A stretch of DNA of 64,000 bases. Origin: Deltaproteobacteria bacterium. Lineage in GTDB: Bacteria > Myxococcota_A > Polyangia > Haliangiales > Haliangiaceae. Positions 1 to 10,876 of the stretch are shown one piece after another. The stretch's first letter is position 1. Every line of letters begins with the position of its first letter. Below the pieces are notes generated by a model that made no database searches, was not told the origin of the DNA, and saw only the letters and a program-made list of their open reading frames with translations. Both the position numbers and the translations under genes were made by a program. The stretch lies in NCBI GenBank assembly GCA_021413675.1, contig JAIOQA010000156.1, positions 1 to 64,000 on the forward strand, given 5' to 3'.

Positions 1-1
1 G

Positions 2-637
2 CGCAAGACCGATCTGCTGGCGCTCAACGCCGCGGTCGAGGCCGCGCGCGCCGGCGATCACGGCAAGGGCTTCGCGGTCGTCGCGAGCGAGGTCCGCAAG
101 CTCGCCGAGCGGAGCTCGGTGGCGGCCGCCGAGATCAGCGCGCTGTCGCGCAGCGGGGTCGGGCTGGCCGAGGGCGCGGGCGCGATGCTGACGCGGCTGG
201 TCCCCGACATCCGCAAGACCGCCGCGCTGGTCCAGGAGGTCGCGGTCGCGAGCCGCGAGCAGAGCGCAGGCATCGAGCAGACCAACCTCGCGCTCCAGGA
301 GCTCGATCGCGTGACCCAGCAGAACTCCGCGGCCTCCGAAGAGATGGCCTCGACCGCGGTCGAGCTATCGAGCCAGTCGCAGCAGCTGCAGGCCGCGGTC
401 GGGTTCTTCCAGATCGAGACGAGACGTCCCGTGCATGCAGCACCGCCGCGCGTCTCGGGTGCGACGGCGCCACGCCCGATCGTCACTCCGCGCGCGCCGA
501 GCGCGGGCAAGCGCGTCGCCGCGCGGCCGGCGCGGACCGCACGCGGCACCGGCTCGGAAGCCACCGTCGTGGCGGCGCACGGCATCGACCTCGATTTCGC
601 GCCAGGCGCGGATGACGAGCTATTCGAGACGTATTGA
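2..637 (+). CDS. Methyl-accepting chemotaxis protein, C-terminal part (cut by window start)
   Basis: Only the last 211 residues lie in the window. They begin at the hairpin tip of the cytoplasmic signalling domain ([18 protein letters not shown]), which contacts CheW and CheA, and run through the descending helix with its glutamate/glutamine-rich methylation region. A Pro/Ala/Arg-rich flexible tail of about 60 residues follows. The last five residues are LFETY, which fit the x-aromatic-x-x-aromatic pattern of the CheR/CheB tethering pentapeptide (NWETF in E. coli receptors). The segment is nearly identical to the end of the second receptor at 3446-5545. The ligand-binding part is outside the window, so the stimulus cannot be judged. 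The identification as a chemoreceptor is certain. Confidence 0.95.
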   Translation, partial: RKTDLLALNAAVEAARAGDHGKGFAVVASEVRKLAERSSVAAAEISALSRSGVGLAEGAGAMLTRLVPDIRKTAALVQEVAVASREQSAGIEQTNLALQELDRVTQQNSAASEEMASTAVELSSQSQQLQAAVGFFQIETRRPVHAAPPRVSGATAPRPIVTPRAPSAGKRVAARPARTARGTGSEATVVAAHGIDLDFAPGADDELFETY

Positions 638-703
638 CCTGCCGCGCCTCTCTCGCGCAGGGCGCTGCCGATGCGCTGCGAGCGTCACGAAACGCCGTCT
701 CGT

Positions 704-1138
704 TCAGGCGGCGGTCCGCTCGCCATCGAGTGAGGCGCGCAGGCGCTCGCGGGTGTCGGCGTCGATCGCGCCAGCGGCCCATTGGTAGAGGTTCCCGTCC
801 TCCCGCGCTGCGTGCCGATGGAGCTCGTCGACCAGCGCTCGCACCGTGCCGACGCGGACGAGATGGAGGTCGACTTCGATCCCGAGTTGCACCATGTGCT
901 GTCGGATGCGGGCGTGATCGTCGCGCAGGAACGCAGCCTCGCTCGGGGCGGCCTCGGCGAAGGCGGGCAGGAGTAGGCGCTCCTCGGCGTCGATGTGCGC
1001 CTCGATGCCGGCCTCGAACTGCCTCCAGCGCGCGCACAGGCTGCGCGGGTCGTCGGCATACGTATCGGAGAGGAGGTCGAGACATGCCACCGCGAGATGG
1101 CGGTGGTGGGCGGCGAGGAGAAATTCGCGCTGGTTCAT
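704..1138 (-). CDS. Hemerythrin-like HHE domain protein
   Basis: A 144-residue protein with the histidine/glutamate pattern of the hemerythrin (HHE cation-binding) four-helix bundle. An HHRH cluster lies near residue 11, HIDAEERLLLP follows in the second helix, DDHARIRQHM in the third, and a further His pair in ELHRHAAREDG. These residues normally hold a di-iron centre that binds O2 or other small ligands in the cytoplasm. I chose the ATG at 1138 (MNQREF), where the conserved fold begins; an upstream in-frame start would add 16 arginine-rich residues. It is transcribed away from cheA and towards the upstream receptor gene. A link to oxygen sensing for chemotaxis is inference from position only. 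Confidence 0.8.
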   Translation of the reverse strand: MNQREFLLAAHHRHLAVACLDLLSDTYADDPRSLCARWRQFEAGIEAHIDAEERLLLPAFAEAAPSEAAFLRDDHARIRQHMVQLGIEVDLHLVRVGTVRALVDELHRHAAREDGNLYQWAAGAIDADTRERLRASLDGERTAA

Positions 1139-1451
1139 GTCGTGAGCACGAGCAAGCCGCGGGCCGGATCGGCGCGCGACCGCCACTGATGGTCACGCCG
1201 TGGGCACGGTGCCTCCGCGCGCGCCGTGATGAGCGGCGGCAGCTCGTGCTGGATTGACGTCACGCGCACGCTGACGCTGGATCCTGGTGTCAACGTTGAC
1301 GGCCGCCGTGCGCGGTCGAGCGCCCACGGCTGGCGTCGGGTTGAGGCGATCACGCAGGTCGTGCGCGCGAACCCGCGCGGTGCGCAGTGCGCGCGCCTTG
1401 CGTTTCGGTGCTCTCTGCGTCGCTGCTCCGGTCGATTTGCATAGGTTACCC
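1139..1451. promoter_or_regulatory. Divergent intergenic region between hemerythrin gene and cheA
   Basis: These 313 bases lie between the divergent starts of the hemerythrin gene and cheA and should hold both promoters. Two short perfect palindromes are visible: TGACGTCA at 1255-1262 and GTCAACGTTGAC at 1289-1300. I could not identify a convincing -35/-10 pair. Open frames crossing the region are arginine-rich shadow translation. Confidence 0.4.
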
Positions 1452-3449
1452 ATGGCAGTACCCATCGACCTCACCACGTTCATCGGCGAGGTCGACGACC
1501 TGCTCGAGAAGGTCGAGGCCTCCGCGCTCGCGCTCGAGTCGCACCCTGATGACGCGGAGCGGATGAACGAGCTGTTCCGTGCATTCCACACGCTCAAGGG
1601 GTCGGCTGGCGTCGTGGGGTTGACCTCGATCGCGCGCTTCACGCATCACGTCGAGAGCGCGCTCGATCATGTCCGCAGCGGCGCGCTGGCGTTGTCGCCG
1701 GCGCTGGTCCAGTGCGTGCTCGCGGCCAAGGACCATGTCGCGGCACTGCTTGCGGCCGAGCTCCGTGGTGTCGCGGTCGCGGCCGGGCCCGGTGACGCGA
1801 TCATCGCGCGGCTCGCGGGGCTGACTGCGAACGCCGCCGACACCGCGACCGCCCTGGTGTTCGCGGCGGTGCCCGCGGCAGCCACCGCGCCCCGCGCCGA
1901 GGTCGACTACTTCATCGAGTTTCGCCCCGGCCCCGAGATCGCGTCGATGGACGTCGGCGCCGACGCGATCTTCGACGGGTTGCGTGGGCTCGGACCGTGC
2001 GAGCGGCTCGGGGGCGATCCATCCGACGCGGGCGCGCTCGCGCCGTGGCGGTTCCAGGTCACCACCCGGCGCGACGTCGCCGAGATCCACGACGTGTTCA
2101 TCTTCGTCGCGAGCGCGGGCGAGCTGCAGATCGATCAGGGCATGACGATGTTCGTGGATGACGAGCCGGCACCCGCGCCGGTCGCACCAGCGCTCCCGTC
2201 GGCCGCGCCGTCGGGCGCAGCCGCTTCGCGTGTTGCGCCGGCGCGGTCCTCGGCCGCCGCCCGGTCCACGGTCCGGGTCTCGTCGGAGCGCCTCGATCAG
2301 CTGGTCAAGCTGATCGGGGAGCTGGTCATCACGCAGTCGCGCTTGCAGCAGGTCCACTCACAGCACGCGATCGCGGAGCTCGCCGGCCCGGTGGAGGCGT
2401 TCGAGCGGCTGATCGGCGACCTGCGGGACGGCGTGCTCGGTCTGCGGATGGTGCCGATCGGCACGATGTTTGGTCGCTTCCACCGGCTCGTCCACGACCT
2501 GTCGGCCGACCTCGCCAAGGACGTCGAGCTGGTGACCGCCGGCGATGATACCGAGCTCGACAAGACCGTCATCGATCAGCTCGGCGACGCGCTGCTCCAC
2601 ATCCTGCGCAACAGCATGGACCACGGCCTCGAGGCGCCCGGCGAACGGATCGCCGCGGGCAAGCCAGCTCGCGGGACCGTGCGCCTGGCCGCAGCGCACG
2701 AGGGCGCGCACGTCGTGATCACGATCGCCGACGACGGTCGCGGCATCGATGCGACCGCGGTCCGGCGCAAGGCCGAGGCCCAGGGGCTGATCGCGCCGGA
2801 CGCCGTGCTGTCCGAACAGGAGACCCTCGCGCTCATCATGCGACCGGGCTTGTCGACCTCGAGGGCCGTCACCGAGGTGTCGGGCCGCGGCGTCGGCATG
2901 GACGTCGTCAAGCGCACCATCGAGAGCCTGCGCGGCACGATCGCGATCAGCAGCCGCGCGGGTGCGGGCACGACGCTGCGGCTCACGCTGCCGCTGACCC
3001 TCGCGATCATCGATGGCCTGCTGGTCGAGGTCGACAGCGGCCGCTTCATCATGCCGATGGCGGCGGTGATGGAGAACCTCGAGCTGACGCACGCCGAGCG
3101 GTGCGCCCACAACGGCCGCAACATGATCGCGGTCCGGGGCGAGCTCGTGCCGTATGTCCGCCTGCGCGACCTGTTCGCGCTCCCCGATGCCGCGGCCGCG
3201 ATCGAGTGCGTGGTCGTCGTCGGCGTCGACGGGGCGCGCGTCGGGCTCGTCGTCGATCGCGTCGTCGGCCTCCACCAGACCGTCATCCAGCCGCTCGGGA
3301 TGTTCTACCGCGGCGTCGAGATGTTCTCCGGCACCACGATCATGGGCGACGGCCGGGTCGCCATGATCCTGGATCTCGCGGGCACCGTGCGACGGATGAC
3401 GGCCGCCAGCGCGCTCAGCTCCTACCCCGGTCCGCAAGGAACTCAATGA
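1452..3449 (+). CDS. cheA: Chemotaxis histidine kinase CheA
   Basis: A 665-residue cytoplasmic histidine kinase that autophosphorylates when driven by chemoreceptors and passes phosphate to CheY and CheB. The N-terminal Hpt domain carries FHTLKGSAG, with the predicted phospho-accepting His at residue 46. An Ala/Pro-rich linker precedes the P3 dimerisation helices (from about 276). The ATPase domain has the N box ([10 protein letters not shown], about 381), G1 (DDGRGID, about 426) and G2 (GRGVGMD, about 477). A CheW-like domain starts near 520. No obvious P2 CheY-binding domain is seen between Hpt and P3. The ATG at 1452 is chosen because the Hpt domain begins there; upstream in-frame sequence is low-complexity. 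The stop overlaps the next start by four bases (ATGA). Confidence 0.96.
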   Translation: MAVPIDLTTFIGEVDDLLEKVEASALALESHPDDAERMNELFRAFHTLKGSAGVVGLTSIARFTHHVESALDHVRSGALALSPALVQCVLAAKDHVAALLAAELRGVAVAAGPGDAIIARLAGLTANAADTATALVFAAVPAAATAPRAEVDYFIEFRPGPEIASMDVGADAIFDGLRGLGPCERLGGDPSDAGALAPWRFQVTTRRDVAEIHDVFIFVASAGELQIDQGMTMFVDDEPAPAPVAPALPSAAPSGAAASRVAPARSSAAARSTVRVSSERLDQLVKLIGELVITQSRLQQVHSQHAIAELAGPVEAFERLIGDLRDGVLGLRMVPIGTMFGRFHRLVHDLSADLAKDVELVTAGDDTELDKTVIDQLGDALLHILRNSMDHGLEAPGERIAAGKPARGTVRLAAAHEGAHVVITIADDGRGIDATAVRRKAEAQGLIAPDAVLSEQETLALIMRPGLSTSRAVTEVSGRGVGMDVVKRTIESLRGTIAISSRAGAGTTLRLTLPLTLAIIDGLLVEVDSGRFIMPMAAVMENLELTHAERCAHNGRNMIAVRGELVPYVRLRDLFALPDAAAAIECVVVVGVDGARVGLVVDRVVGLHQTVIQPLGMFYRGVEMFSGTTIMGDGRVAMILDLAGTVRRMTAASALSSYPGPQGTQ

Positions 3450-5545
3450 AGCTCTCGATCCGCGCAAAGCTCCTGAGCGTCAGTGGCACGCTCCTGGTCC
3501 TCATCGGCGCTACCACCGCCATCGGCATCCAGTCGCTCGCGACCAGCAACGCGCGCCTCGACCAGCTGGTCGAGGGCCCGGCGACCGCGGTCCGCCTGGC
3601 GGGGCAGGTGCAAACGTCGCTGGCGCGGGCCGGGCGCGCGCAGCGCGAGCTCTTGCTCGCGCGCAACGACGAGGAGCGCCAGGCGGCCTCCGCCGCGGTC
3701 GACGGCTTCTTCCAGACGACCGCCGAGAATCGGCGCGCGCTCGGTCTGGTCGTGGGGCCGAGCGCCACCACCGATCTCGCCGAGGTCGACGACACGCTCC
3801 GCAGCATCCTCTCGATCGAGAAGGACATGCGCGCGCTTGCGATGAGGGCGAGCAGCGAGCGCGCGACGACGCTCATGCTCGGGCCCGGCAAGGTCACGGG
3901 CGACGCGGCGCGTGCCTCGCTCGACGAGGTCGCTGCGCAGGTCGCGCGTCGTCCGGACGGCGCCGGGTCGCTGGCGGGCATCGAGCGCGCCGTCCGGGAG
4001 CTGAACGCCATCGAGCGCGACGAGATGACGATGATCATCCTCGCCGATGACGACGCGGATGACGCCGAGCTGGCCGAGATCAGGACTCACGAGCAGGCGC
4101 TCACCGCGGCGCTGGCCCTGTTCGATCGAGGCGCCGCCCCGCCCAGCGAGCGTCGCGCCGGCGACGGCGTGCGCGCTGCGATCGCGGCGTGGACCACCGT
4201 CCACCAGGAGATTCGCAGGCTGGCGCGCGACAACTCGACCACCGCCGCGACGGCGATGCGGGTGACCACGTACCAGCCCGTGGTGGCCCGCAGCAACAAG
4301 GCGCTCGATGCCGTGCTGAAGGACACCGCGACCGACCTGGCGGCGGAGCAAGTCGCGTCGGGTGACGCGTACCGCTCGTCGCGCGCGATGCTGACCGCCG
4401 CGCTCGGGCTCGCGGTCCTCGTCGGCCTCGTCATGACGCTGTGGATCGTACGGTACATCAGCCGGACGCTGCGCGAGGCCGGCGCGATGGCCGCGGCGGT
4501 CGCCAAGGGCGACCTGACCCGGACCGTCGAGGTCGTGAACCACGACGAGGTCGGGCAGATGGTGACGGCGCTCAACGAGATGGTCGGGAACCTCCGTCAG
4601 GTCGCGGGCGAGGTGATCGCTGCGGCCAGCAACGTCGCGACCGGCTCCGACGAGATGAGCTCGACGGCGAATCAGGTGGCCAGCGGCGCCGGCAAGCAGA
4701 GCGCGGCAACCGAGGAGAGCACCGCGGCGATGGAAGAGATGGCGGCGTCGGTCCAGCAGAACGCGGACAACGCCCAGCAGACCGACAAGCTGGCGTCCAA
4801 GGCGTCGGTCGATGCCCAGGCCAGCGGCGAGGCGGTCGCGCAGACCGTGACCGCGATGAAGCGGATCGCGGAGAAGATCACGATCATCGAGGAGATCGCG
4901 CGCAAGACCGATCTCCTGGCGCTCAACGCCGCGGTCGAGGCCGCGCGCGCCGGAGAACACGGCAAGGGCTTCGCGGTCGTCGCGAGCGAGGTCCGCAAGC
5001 TCGCCGAGCGGAGCTCGGTGGCGGCCGCCGAGATCAGCGCGCTGTCGCGCAGCGGGGTCGGGCTGGCCGAGAGCGCGGGCGCGATGCTGACGCGGCTCGT
5101 GCCCGACATCCGCAAGACCGCCGCGCTGGTCCAGGAGGTCGCGGTCGCGAGCCGCGAACAGAGCGCGGGCATCGCGCAGACTAACCTCGCGCTCCAGGAG
5201 CTCGATCGCGTGACTCAGCAGAACTCCGCGGCCTCGGAAGAGATGGCCTCGACTGCCGTCGAGCTGTCGAGCCAGTCGCAGCAGCTGCAGGCCGCGGTCG
5301 GGTTCTTCCAGATCGAGACGGGACGTCCCGTTCACGTTGCACCGCCGCTGCGCGTCTCGGCTGCGGTGGCGCCACGCCCGATCGTCACTCCGCGTGCGTC
5401 GACCGCGGGCAAGCGCGTCGCGGCGCGGCCGCCGCGGACCGCACGCGTCACCGGCTCGGAAGCCACCGTCGTGGGGGCGCACGGCATCCACCTCGATCTC
5501 GACGTCGCGCCTCGCGCGGATGACGAGCTGTTCGAGACGTTCTGA
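3446..5545 (+). CDS. Methyl-accepting chemotaxis protein, full length
   Basis: A 699-residue inner-membrane chemoreceptor. TM1 is near residues 8-30, followed by a helical periplasmic sensor of roughly 280 residues (four-helix-bundle type, heptad-rich, rich in Glu, Arg and Ala). TM2 lies near 314-335. A HAMP domain ([18 protein letters not shown]) leads into the long methyl-accepting coiled coil with the signalling tip [20 protein letters not shown] flexible Pro/Arg tail ends in LFETF, a candidate CheR/CheB docking pentapeptide. It overlaps cheA by four bases, so this receptor probably works with the CheA encoded just upstream. The ligand cannot be named from sequence. From the signalling tip onward it is almost identical to the partial receptor at the window start. 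Confidence 0.95.
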   Translation: MKLSIRAKLLSVSGTLLVLIGATTAIGIQSLATSNARLDQLVEGPATAVRLAGQVQTSLARAGRAQRELLLARNDEERQAASAAVDGFFQTTAENRRALGLVVGPSATTDLAEVDDTLRSILSIEKDMRALAMRASSERATTLMLGPGKVTGDAARASLDEVAAQVARRPDGAGSLAGIERAVRELNAIERDEMTMIILADDDADDAELAEIRTHEQALTAALALFDRGAAPPSERRAGDGVRAAIAAWTTVHQEIRRLARDNSTTAATAMRVTTYQPVVARSNKALDAVLKDTATDLAAEQVASGDAYRSSRAMLTAALGLAVLVGLVMTLWIVRYISRTLREAGAMAAAVAKGDLTRTVEVVNHDEVGQMVTALNEMVGNLRQVAGEVIAAASNVATGSDEMSSTANQVASGAGKQSAATEESTAAMEEMAASVQQNADNAQQTDKLASKASVDAQASGEAVAQTVTAMKRIAEKITIIEEIARKTDLLALNAAVEAARAGEHGKGFAVVASEVRKLAERSSVAAAEISALSRSGVGLAESAGAMLTRLVPDIRKTAALVQEVAVASREQSAGIAQTNLALQELDRVTQQNSAASEEMASTAVELSSQSQQLQAAVGFFQIETGRPVHVAPPLRVSAAVAPRPIVTPRASTAGKRVAARPPRTARVTGSEATVVGAHGIHLDLDVAPRADDELFETF
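4901..5545 (+). repeat. Direct repeat: second copy of the receptor signalling-domain end
   Basis: This stretch matches positions 2-637 almost base for base through the signalling domain. The first ~90 codons differ only at scattered sites. Divergence rises in the tail-coding part, where this copy has three extra codons. The copies are same-orientation and about 4.9 kb apart, flanking the hemerythrin gene and cheA. This fits a receptor duplication kept similar by gene conversion or selection. It is also a site where recombination or misassembly could delete cheA. Confidence 0.85.
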
Positions 5546-5567
5546 ATCAACGCGCGAGGAGCCTGTC

Positions 5568-6049
5568 ATGAGCGCTGATCTGGTCGCGTCCTTTCTCACG
5601 TTCAAGCTCGGTGATGAGCTGTTCGCCATCGACGTCGCGCAGGTGCGCGAGATCCTCGATTTGACCGAGATCACGCGCGTGCCGACCGCGCCGCCATACA
5701 TGCGCGGCGTCGTCAACGTGCGCGGCAGTGCGGTGCCGGTGGTGGACTTGCGGCACAAGTTCGGGTTGCCCGCGACCGCCGACACCGTCAACACACGCAT
5801 CGTCGTGATCGAGGTCGATCTGGACGGCGAGTTGACCGTCCTTGGTGGCCTCGCCGACAGCGTCCACGAGGTGCTCGAGCTCGAGCGGGCGCAGATCCGC
5901 GAGCCGCCGCGGCTCGCGATGCGGTGGCGCGCCGAGATGATCGCGGGTCTGGGCAAGAAGGACGACCAGTTCGTGATCGTCCTCGACATCGCGCGCGTGT
6001 TTGCGAGTGATCAGACGCTGCTCGCGGAGCCGCCGCTCGCCGAGGCCTC

Positions 6050-6053
<4 letters not shown>
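5568..6053 (+). CDS. cheW: Chemotaxis coupling protein CheW
   Basis: A 161-residue single-domain CheW adaptor that joins CheA to receptor tips. Typical features are FKLGDELFAIDVAQVREIL at the start, PYMRGVVNVRGSAVPVVDL in the core and the C-terminal strand DQFVIVLDIARVF. The ATG at 5568 follows a strong ribosome binding site (GCGAGGAG). The TGA overlaps the cheR ATG (ATGA), so translation is probably coupled. The gene sits 22 bases after the receptor stop. Confidence 0.95.
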
Positions 6054-7989
<1,936 letters not shown>

Positions 7990-8174
7990 CCGACGCGATC
8001 ACGGCAGCGACAGCTGGTCCGAGCGCCAGTCGCCTCACCGACCACGGTGGTCGTCCGAAAGCGGCCGACCCGAGGCCAAGGACGTCAGCAGTCGAGTTCC
8101 CGCGTCTCGCCCGTGGCCCATCGGCGCTGATGGGTGACACTACGCCATGGCGCACGTGCAGCCGAGGACGCGTC

Positions 8175-8801
8175 ATGGGCGACCGTGAACACTGGCAGGC
8201 GGTGTACGCGCAGAAGCAGCCCGACGAGGTGAGCTGGTATGCGCCGCACCTGGAGCGATCGCTCGGCTTCATCGCCTCGTGCGCGCTGCCGCCCGACGCG
8301 AGGATTGTCGACGTCGGCGGAGGCGCCTCGACGCTCGTCGACGATCTGCTCGCGAACGGGTACCGGAACGTGGCGGTCATCGACCTGGCGGAGGCAGCGC
8401 TGATGGCGGCCAGAGCCCGTCTCGGCGATCGCGCTGCGGGTGTCGACTGGATCGTTGGCGACGTGACGACGCCGCTGTTGCCGGAGGGCAGCGTCGACCT
8501 CTGGCACGACCGGGCCGTGTTCCACTTCCTGACCGAGCCCGCCGCGCGCGACGCCTATCTGGCGCAGGTGCTGCGCGCGGTGCGCCCTGGTGGCTACGTC
8601 CTCGTGGCGACCTTCGGCCTGGACGGCCCGGCGCGATGCAGTGGCTTGCCGGTCGCGCGCTACGACGCCTCGGGGATTCACACCGTGTTCGGCGACGCGT
8701 TCGAGCGGGTCGCCGACGACGCCGAGAGCCACGCGACGCCGTGGGGCAGCGTGCAGTCGTTCGTGTACTGCTTCTGCCGCCGCCATCCGCGCGCCGCGTG
8801 A
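8175..8801 (+). CDS. SAM-dependent class I methyltransferase
   Basis: A 208-residue protein with a complete Rossmann methyltransferase fold. Motif I is RIVDVGGGASTLVDDLL near residue 37, motif II (VAVIDLAEAAL) ends in the acidic residue that binds the SAM ribose, and the post-IV region has RAVRPGGYVLVATFG. The DLWHDRAVFHFL segment resembles small methyltransferases often annotated as thiopurine- or tellurite-type, but no substrate can be assigned. The ATG at 8175 (MGDREHW) follows a GAGGAC ribosome site; an ATG 15 codons upstream is possible. The 185 bases between cheB and this gene contain nothing recognisable, so it may have its own promoter. Confidence 0.8.
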   Translation: MGDREHWQAVYAQKQPDEVSWYAPHLERSLGFIASCALPPDARIVDVGGGASTLVDDLLANGYRNVAVIDLAEAALMAARARLGDRAAGVDWIVGDVTTPLLPEGSVDLWHDRAVFHFLTEPAARDAYLAQVLRAVRPGGYVLVATFGLDGPARCSGLPVARYDASGIHTVFGDAFERVADDAESHATPWGSVQSFVYCFCRRHPRAA

Positions 8802-8997
8802 CGCGCGGTGGACCGCCGCCGTCTCGGTCGTGACCTCCGCCCGTCAGCAGCTTCACGCTGGCGTCGCGCGGTCGTCGTCGCGCACCCGCCCGGTCCACAC
8901 CGCGAGCCCGACCTCGATGAGCACGGTCAGCGCTGCTTGGTCGCTCGACGCCGAGAACCTTACACACTTGGACGGCGGGCCACCCGAGTGCGTCGCG

Positions 8998-9513
8998 CTA
9001 GTTGCTGTTGCCGGTGTTGCCCGCGCCCTGGCCGGCCTGGTTGCGGTACAGGTTGCCGCCGCCGCTGTAGTAGATGAGCTCGACGACCTCGCGGGGGCTC
9101 TCGGGATAGCGGGTGCAGCGCGAGACCAGGTAGATCCGCATGTCGTTGTCGTGGGTCGGATCGTTGGCCATGCCGACCGGCTCGTCGTCGTTGTCGCGGA
9201 CGGTGACCACGAAGTCGTCGACGCCATCGGCCGGGATGTCGAGGTCACCGCGCACGGGATACCAGCTCGGATCGTTGCTCGGATCGGTGTCGAGGAGGCT
9301 GGCCCACGCGCCGAGCGAGCTGCCGACGATCCCGCGGGCCTTGGTGAGGCCGGCCTCGGCGCAGTAGAGCGCCGCCTTGGCGTCGACGGCGTAGCCGGTC
9401 GAGCGGGTCTCGGCGACGGTCAGGTACGCGCCGAGCAGGCCGACCGTGAGCAGCGACGACACCACCAGCAGCGCGATGAGCATCGCGGCGCCGCGCTCGC
9501 GCGGATCCCTCAT
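8998..9513 (-). CDS. pilX: Minor pilin PilX-like protein
   Basis: A 171-residue pilin-like protein. It starts MRDPRERG/AAMLIALLVV: a short basic leader ending in Gly, then one hydrophobic helix without the usual Glu at +5, which is typical of PilX/GspK-type subunits. The remainder is a periplasmic domain ending in a Gly/Asn-rich tail. It is the last gene of the minor-pilin operon; its ATG overlaps the pilW stop (ATGA). In the M. xanthus and Pseudomonas systems such subunits form the priming tip complex with PilY1. Symbol by synteny and sequence style. The 196 bases between this gene and the convergent methyltransferase gene contain no clear terminator. Confidence 0.75.
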   Translation of the reverse strand: MRDPRERGAAMLIALLVVSSLLTVGLLGAYLTVAETRSTGYAVDAKAALYCAEAGLTKARGIVGSSLGAWASLLDTDPSNDPSWYPVRGDLDIPADGVDDFVVTVRDNDDEPVGMANDPTHDNDMRIYLVSRCTRYPESPREVVELIYYSGGGNLYRNQAGQGAGNTGNSN

Positions 9514-10499
9514 GGGTTCTGCTCCAGGTTGCGGATGTCGACGGTGGTCGTGAGCACGCGCCGCCGATAGACGTCCATCGCGCCGGCCGCGCGGTCCTCG
9601 CCCGCCGCGCGCGCCGACTCCGGCGGGTTCGACGCCAGGTCGGTATAGGTCCGCGCGAACAGGCTGATGCGCACGGTGGTCCAGCGCGTGGTCGTCGGGT
9701 CGGGCGGCGCGGGGTCGCCGGGGTTGTTGTAGAACCACTCGTCGGTGGCCGTGCCGTCCTCGCGCAGGACGCCGTCGCCGTCGAGGTCGATGCCGACCGC
9801 GACCTGCATGTCCTCGACGCCCTCGGCCAGCGGCTGCGCCGCGGCGGGCCCGTTGCCGTCGGGATCCATCCACAGGAACGGCGTCCCATCGCTGGCGTTG
9901 GCGACGTAGAAGCGCGCGACCTTGCCGCGCAGGACCAGCGAGCCGACCGCGAACCCGGCGGTCGGGAACAGGACGTTGGGGCAGGCGGTGGTCGGCGCGT
10001 CGGTGGTCGCGGTCGCCGGGCCCGTGGCGGCGCTGAGCGCGCGGATCGTGACCATGCGACCGACGTCGCCGTTGGAGATGATCACCATGTCGCCGGCGAC
10101 CAGCCCGGCGGACTCCAGCACGTCGAACGAGGTGCTCGAGCCGAGAAACACGCTGCGCAGCGAGGTCAGCACGCCGCCCGAGGCGTAGAGCACGGTGAGC
10201 GCGTCGGGCGCATCGCCGTGGTTCTCGATCGCGATGCCCGCGGCGGTCGTGCAGTGGCTGGCGTCGCGCAGGTCGCCGGTGGTCACGCTCGACGACGCCG
10301 AGCGGACCGCGTCGGCGAGCACCTCCATGCCGGCGCGGGCGCCGCGCTCCGCGGTCTGGGCCTCGCGCATCGAGCGGAACGCGCCGGTGATCGGGATCCC
10401 GATCTGCATCGCCAGGCCGACGACGAGCGCGGTCAGGACCACGCCGACCATCAGCTCGATGAGCGTGAAGCCGGCCTGGCCGCGCCGCGCCCGGCTCAC
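9510..10499 (-). CDS. pilW: Minor pilin PilW-like protein
   Basis: A 329-residue pilin-like protein with a type III prepilin signal: a basic leader followed by G/FTLIELMVGVVLTALVVGLAM, cleaved by PilD before Phe, with the conserved Glu at +5. The long periplasmic domain matches the size of PilW. The GTG start at 10499 overlaps the pilV stop (GTGA) and places the leader correctly; an upstream in-frame extension of 31 residues is implausible. DPDGNGPA and DLDGDGVL in the second half look like short Asp-rich, possibly calcium-binding, loops. Probably part of the tip complex with PilY1. Confidence 0.8.
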   Translation of the reverse strand: MSRARRGQAGFTLIELMVGVVLTALVVGLAMQIGIPITGAFRSMREAQTAERGARAGMEVLADAVRSASSSVTTGDLRDASHCTTAAGIAIENHGDAPDALTVLYASGGVLTSLRSVFLGSSTSFDVLESAGLVAGDMVIISNGDVGRMVTIRALSAATGPATATTDAPTTACPNVLFPTAGFAVGSLVLRGKVARFYVANASDGTPFLWMDPDGNGPAAAQPLAEGVEDMQVAVGIDLDGDGVLREDGTATDEWFYNNPGDPAPPDPTTTRWTTVRISLFARTYTDLASNPPESARAAGEDRAAGAMDVYRRRVLTTTVDIRNLEQNP

Positions 10500-10876
10500 T
10501 GGCCCCTCATCGTGCGGTACGAGATCAGGTGGCTGTCGCCGTCCTCGATCCACGTCACCACCACCTGGACCGTCGCCAGCGTGCCGGTCCACTGCACGTC
10601 CCAGCGCCGCGTGAAGAGGCCGTCGGCGCGCACCACCGCGCGCGCGTCGACGAGATCGCTGCCGCTGGTCAGGCTCGCCGACGGGATCCGGCGCAGCGCC
10701 TCGACCTTGTCCTCGCCGACGACCGAGGCCTCGGTGGCGTGGCGCGCGAAGCCGACCGCGCGGCTGCTGGTCTGCGCGATCGACAGGATCCCGGCGAGCC
10801 CGACCGTGAGCACCAGCATCGCGACCAGGATCTCGATGAGCGTGAAGCCGGCCTCGCGCCGGGCGCGTGCGGTCAT
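10496..10876 (-). CDS. pilV: Minor pilin PilV-like protein
   Basis: A 126-residue prepilin-like protein. The leader MTARARREAG is followed by the cleavage/helix motif FTLIEILVAMLVLTVGLAG with Glu at +5. The short globular part (TRRWDVQWTGTLATVQVVVTW) resembles the PilV/GspI fold. The start overlaps the pilY1 stop and the stop overlaps the pilW start by four bases each, so the operon is translationally linked. It is expected to be processed by PilD and to connect the pilus tip to major pilin. Confidence 0.8.
   Translation of the reverse strand: MTARARREAGFTLIEILVAMLVLTVGLAGILSIAQTSSRAVGFARHATEASVVGEDKVEALRRIPSASLTSGSDLVDARAVVRADGLFTRRWDVQWTGTLATVQVVVTWIEDGDSHLISYRTMRGQ

Noticed and set aside
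1287-1451. Longer N-terminus for CheA
   Set aside because: The 55 extra residues are Arg-rich and precede the start of the Hpt domain; the ATG at 1452 fits the family.
3443-5989. 848-codon minus-strand open frame opposite the receptor and cheW
   Set aside because: It is a GC-driven antisense shadow: Arg/Gly/Asp-rich, without motifs, and it covers two clearly coding genes on the other strand.
8036-8055. Short palindrome after cheB as a terminator
   Set aside because: The loop would be one base and there is no T-run; such short repeats are frequent at this GC content.
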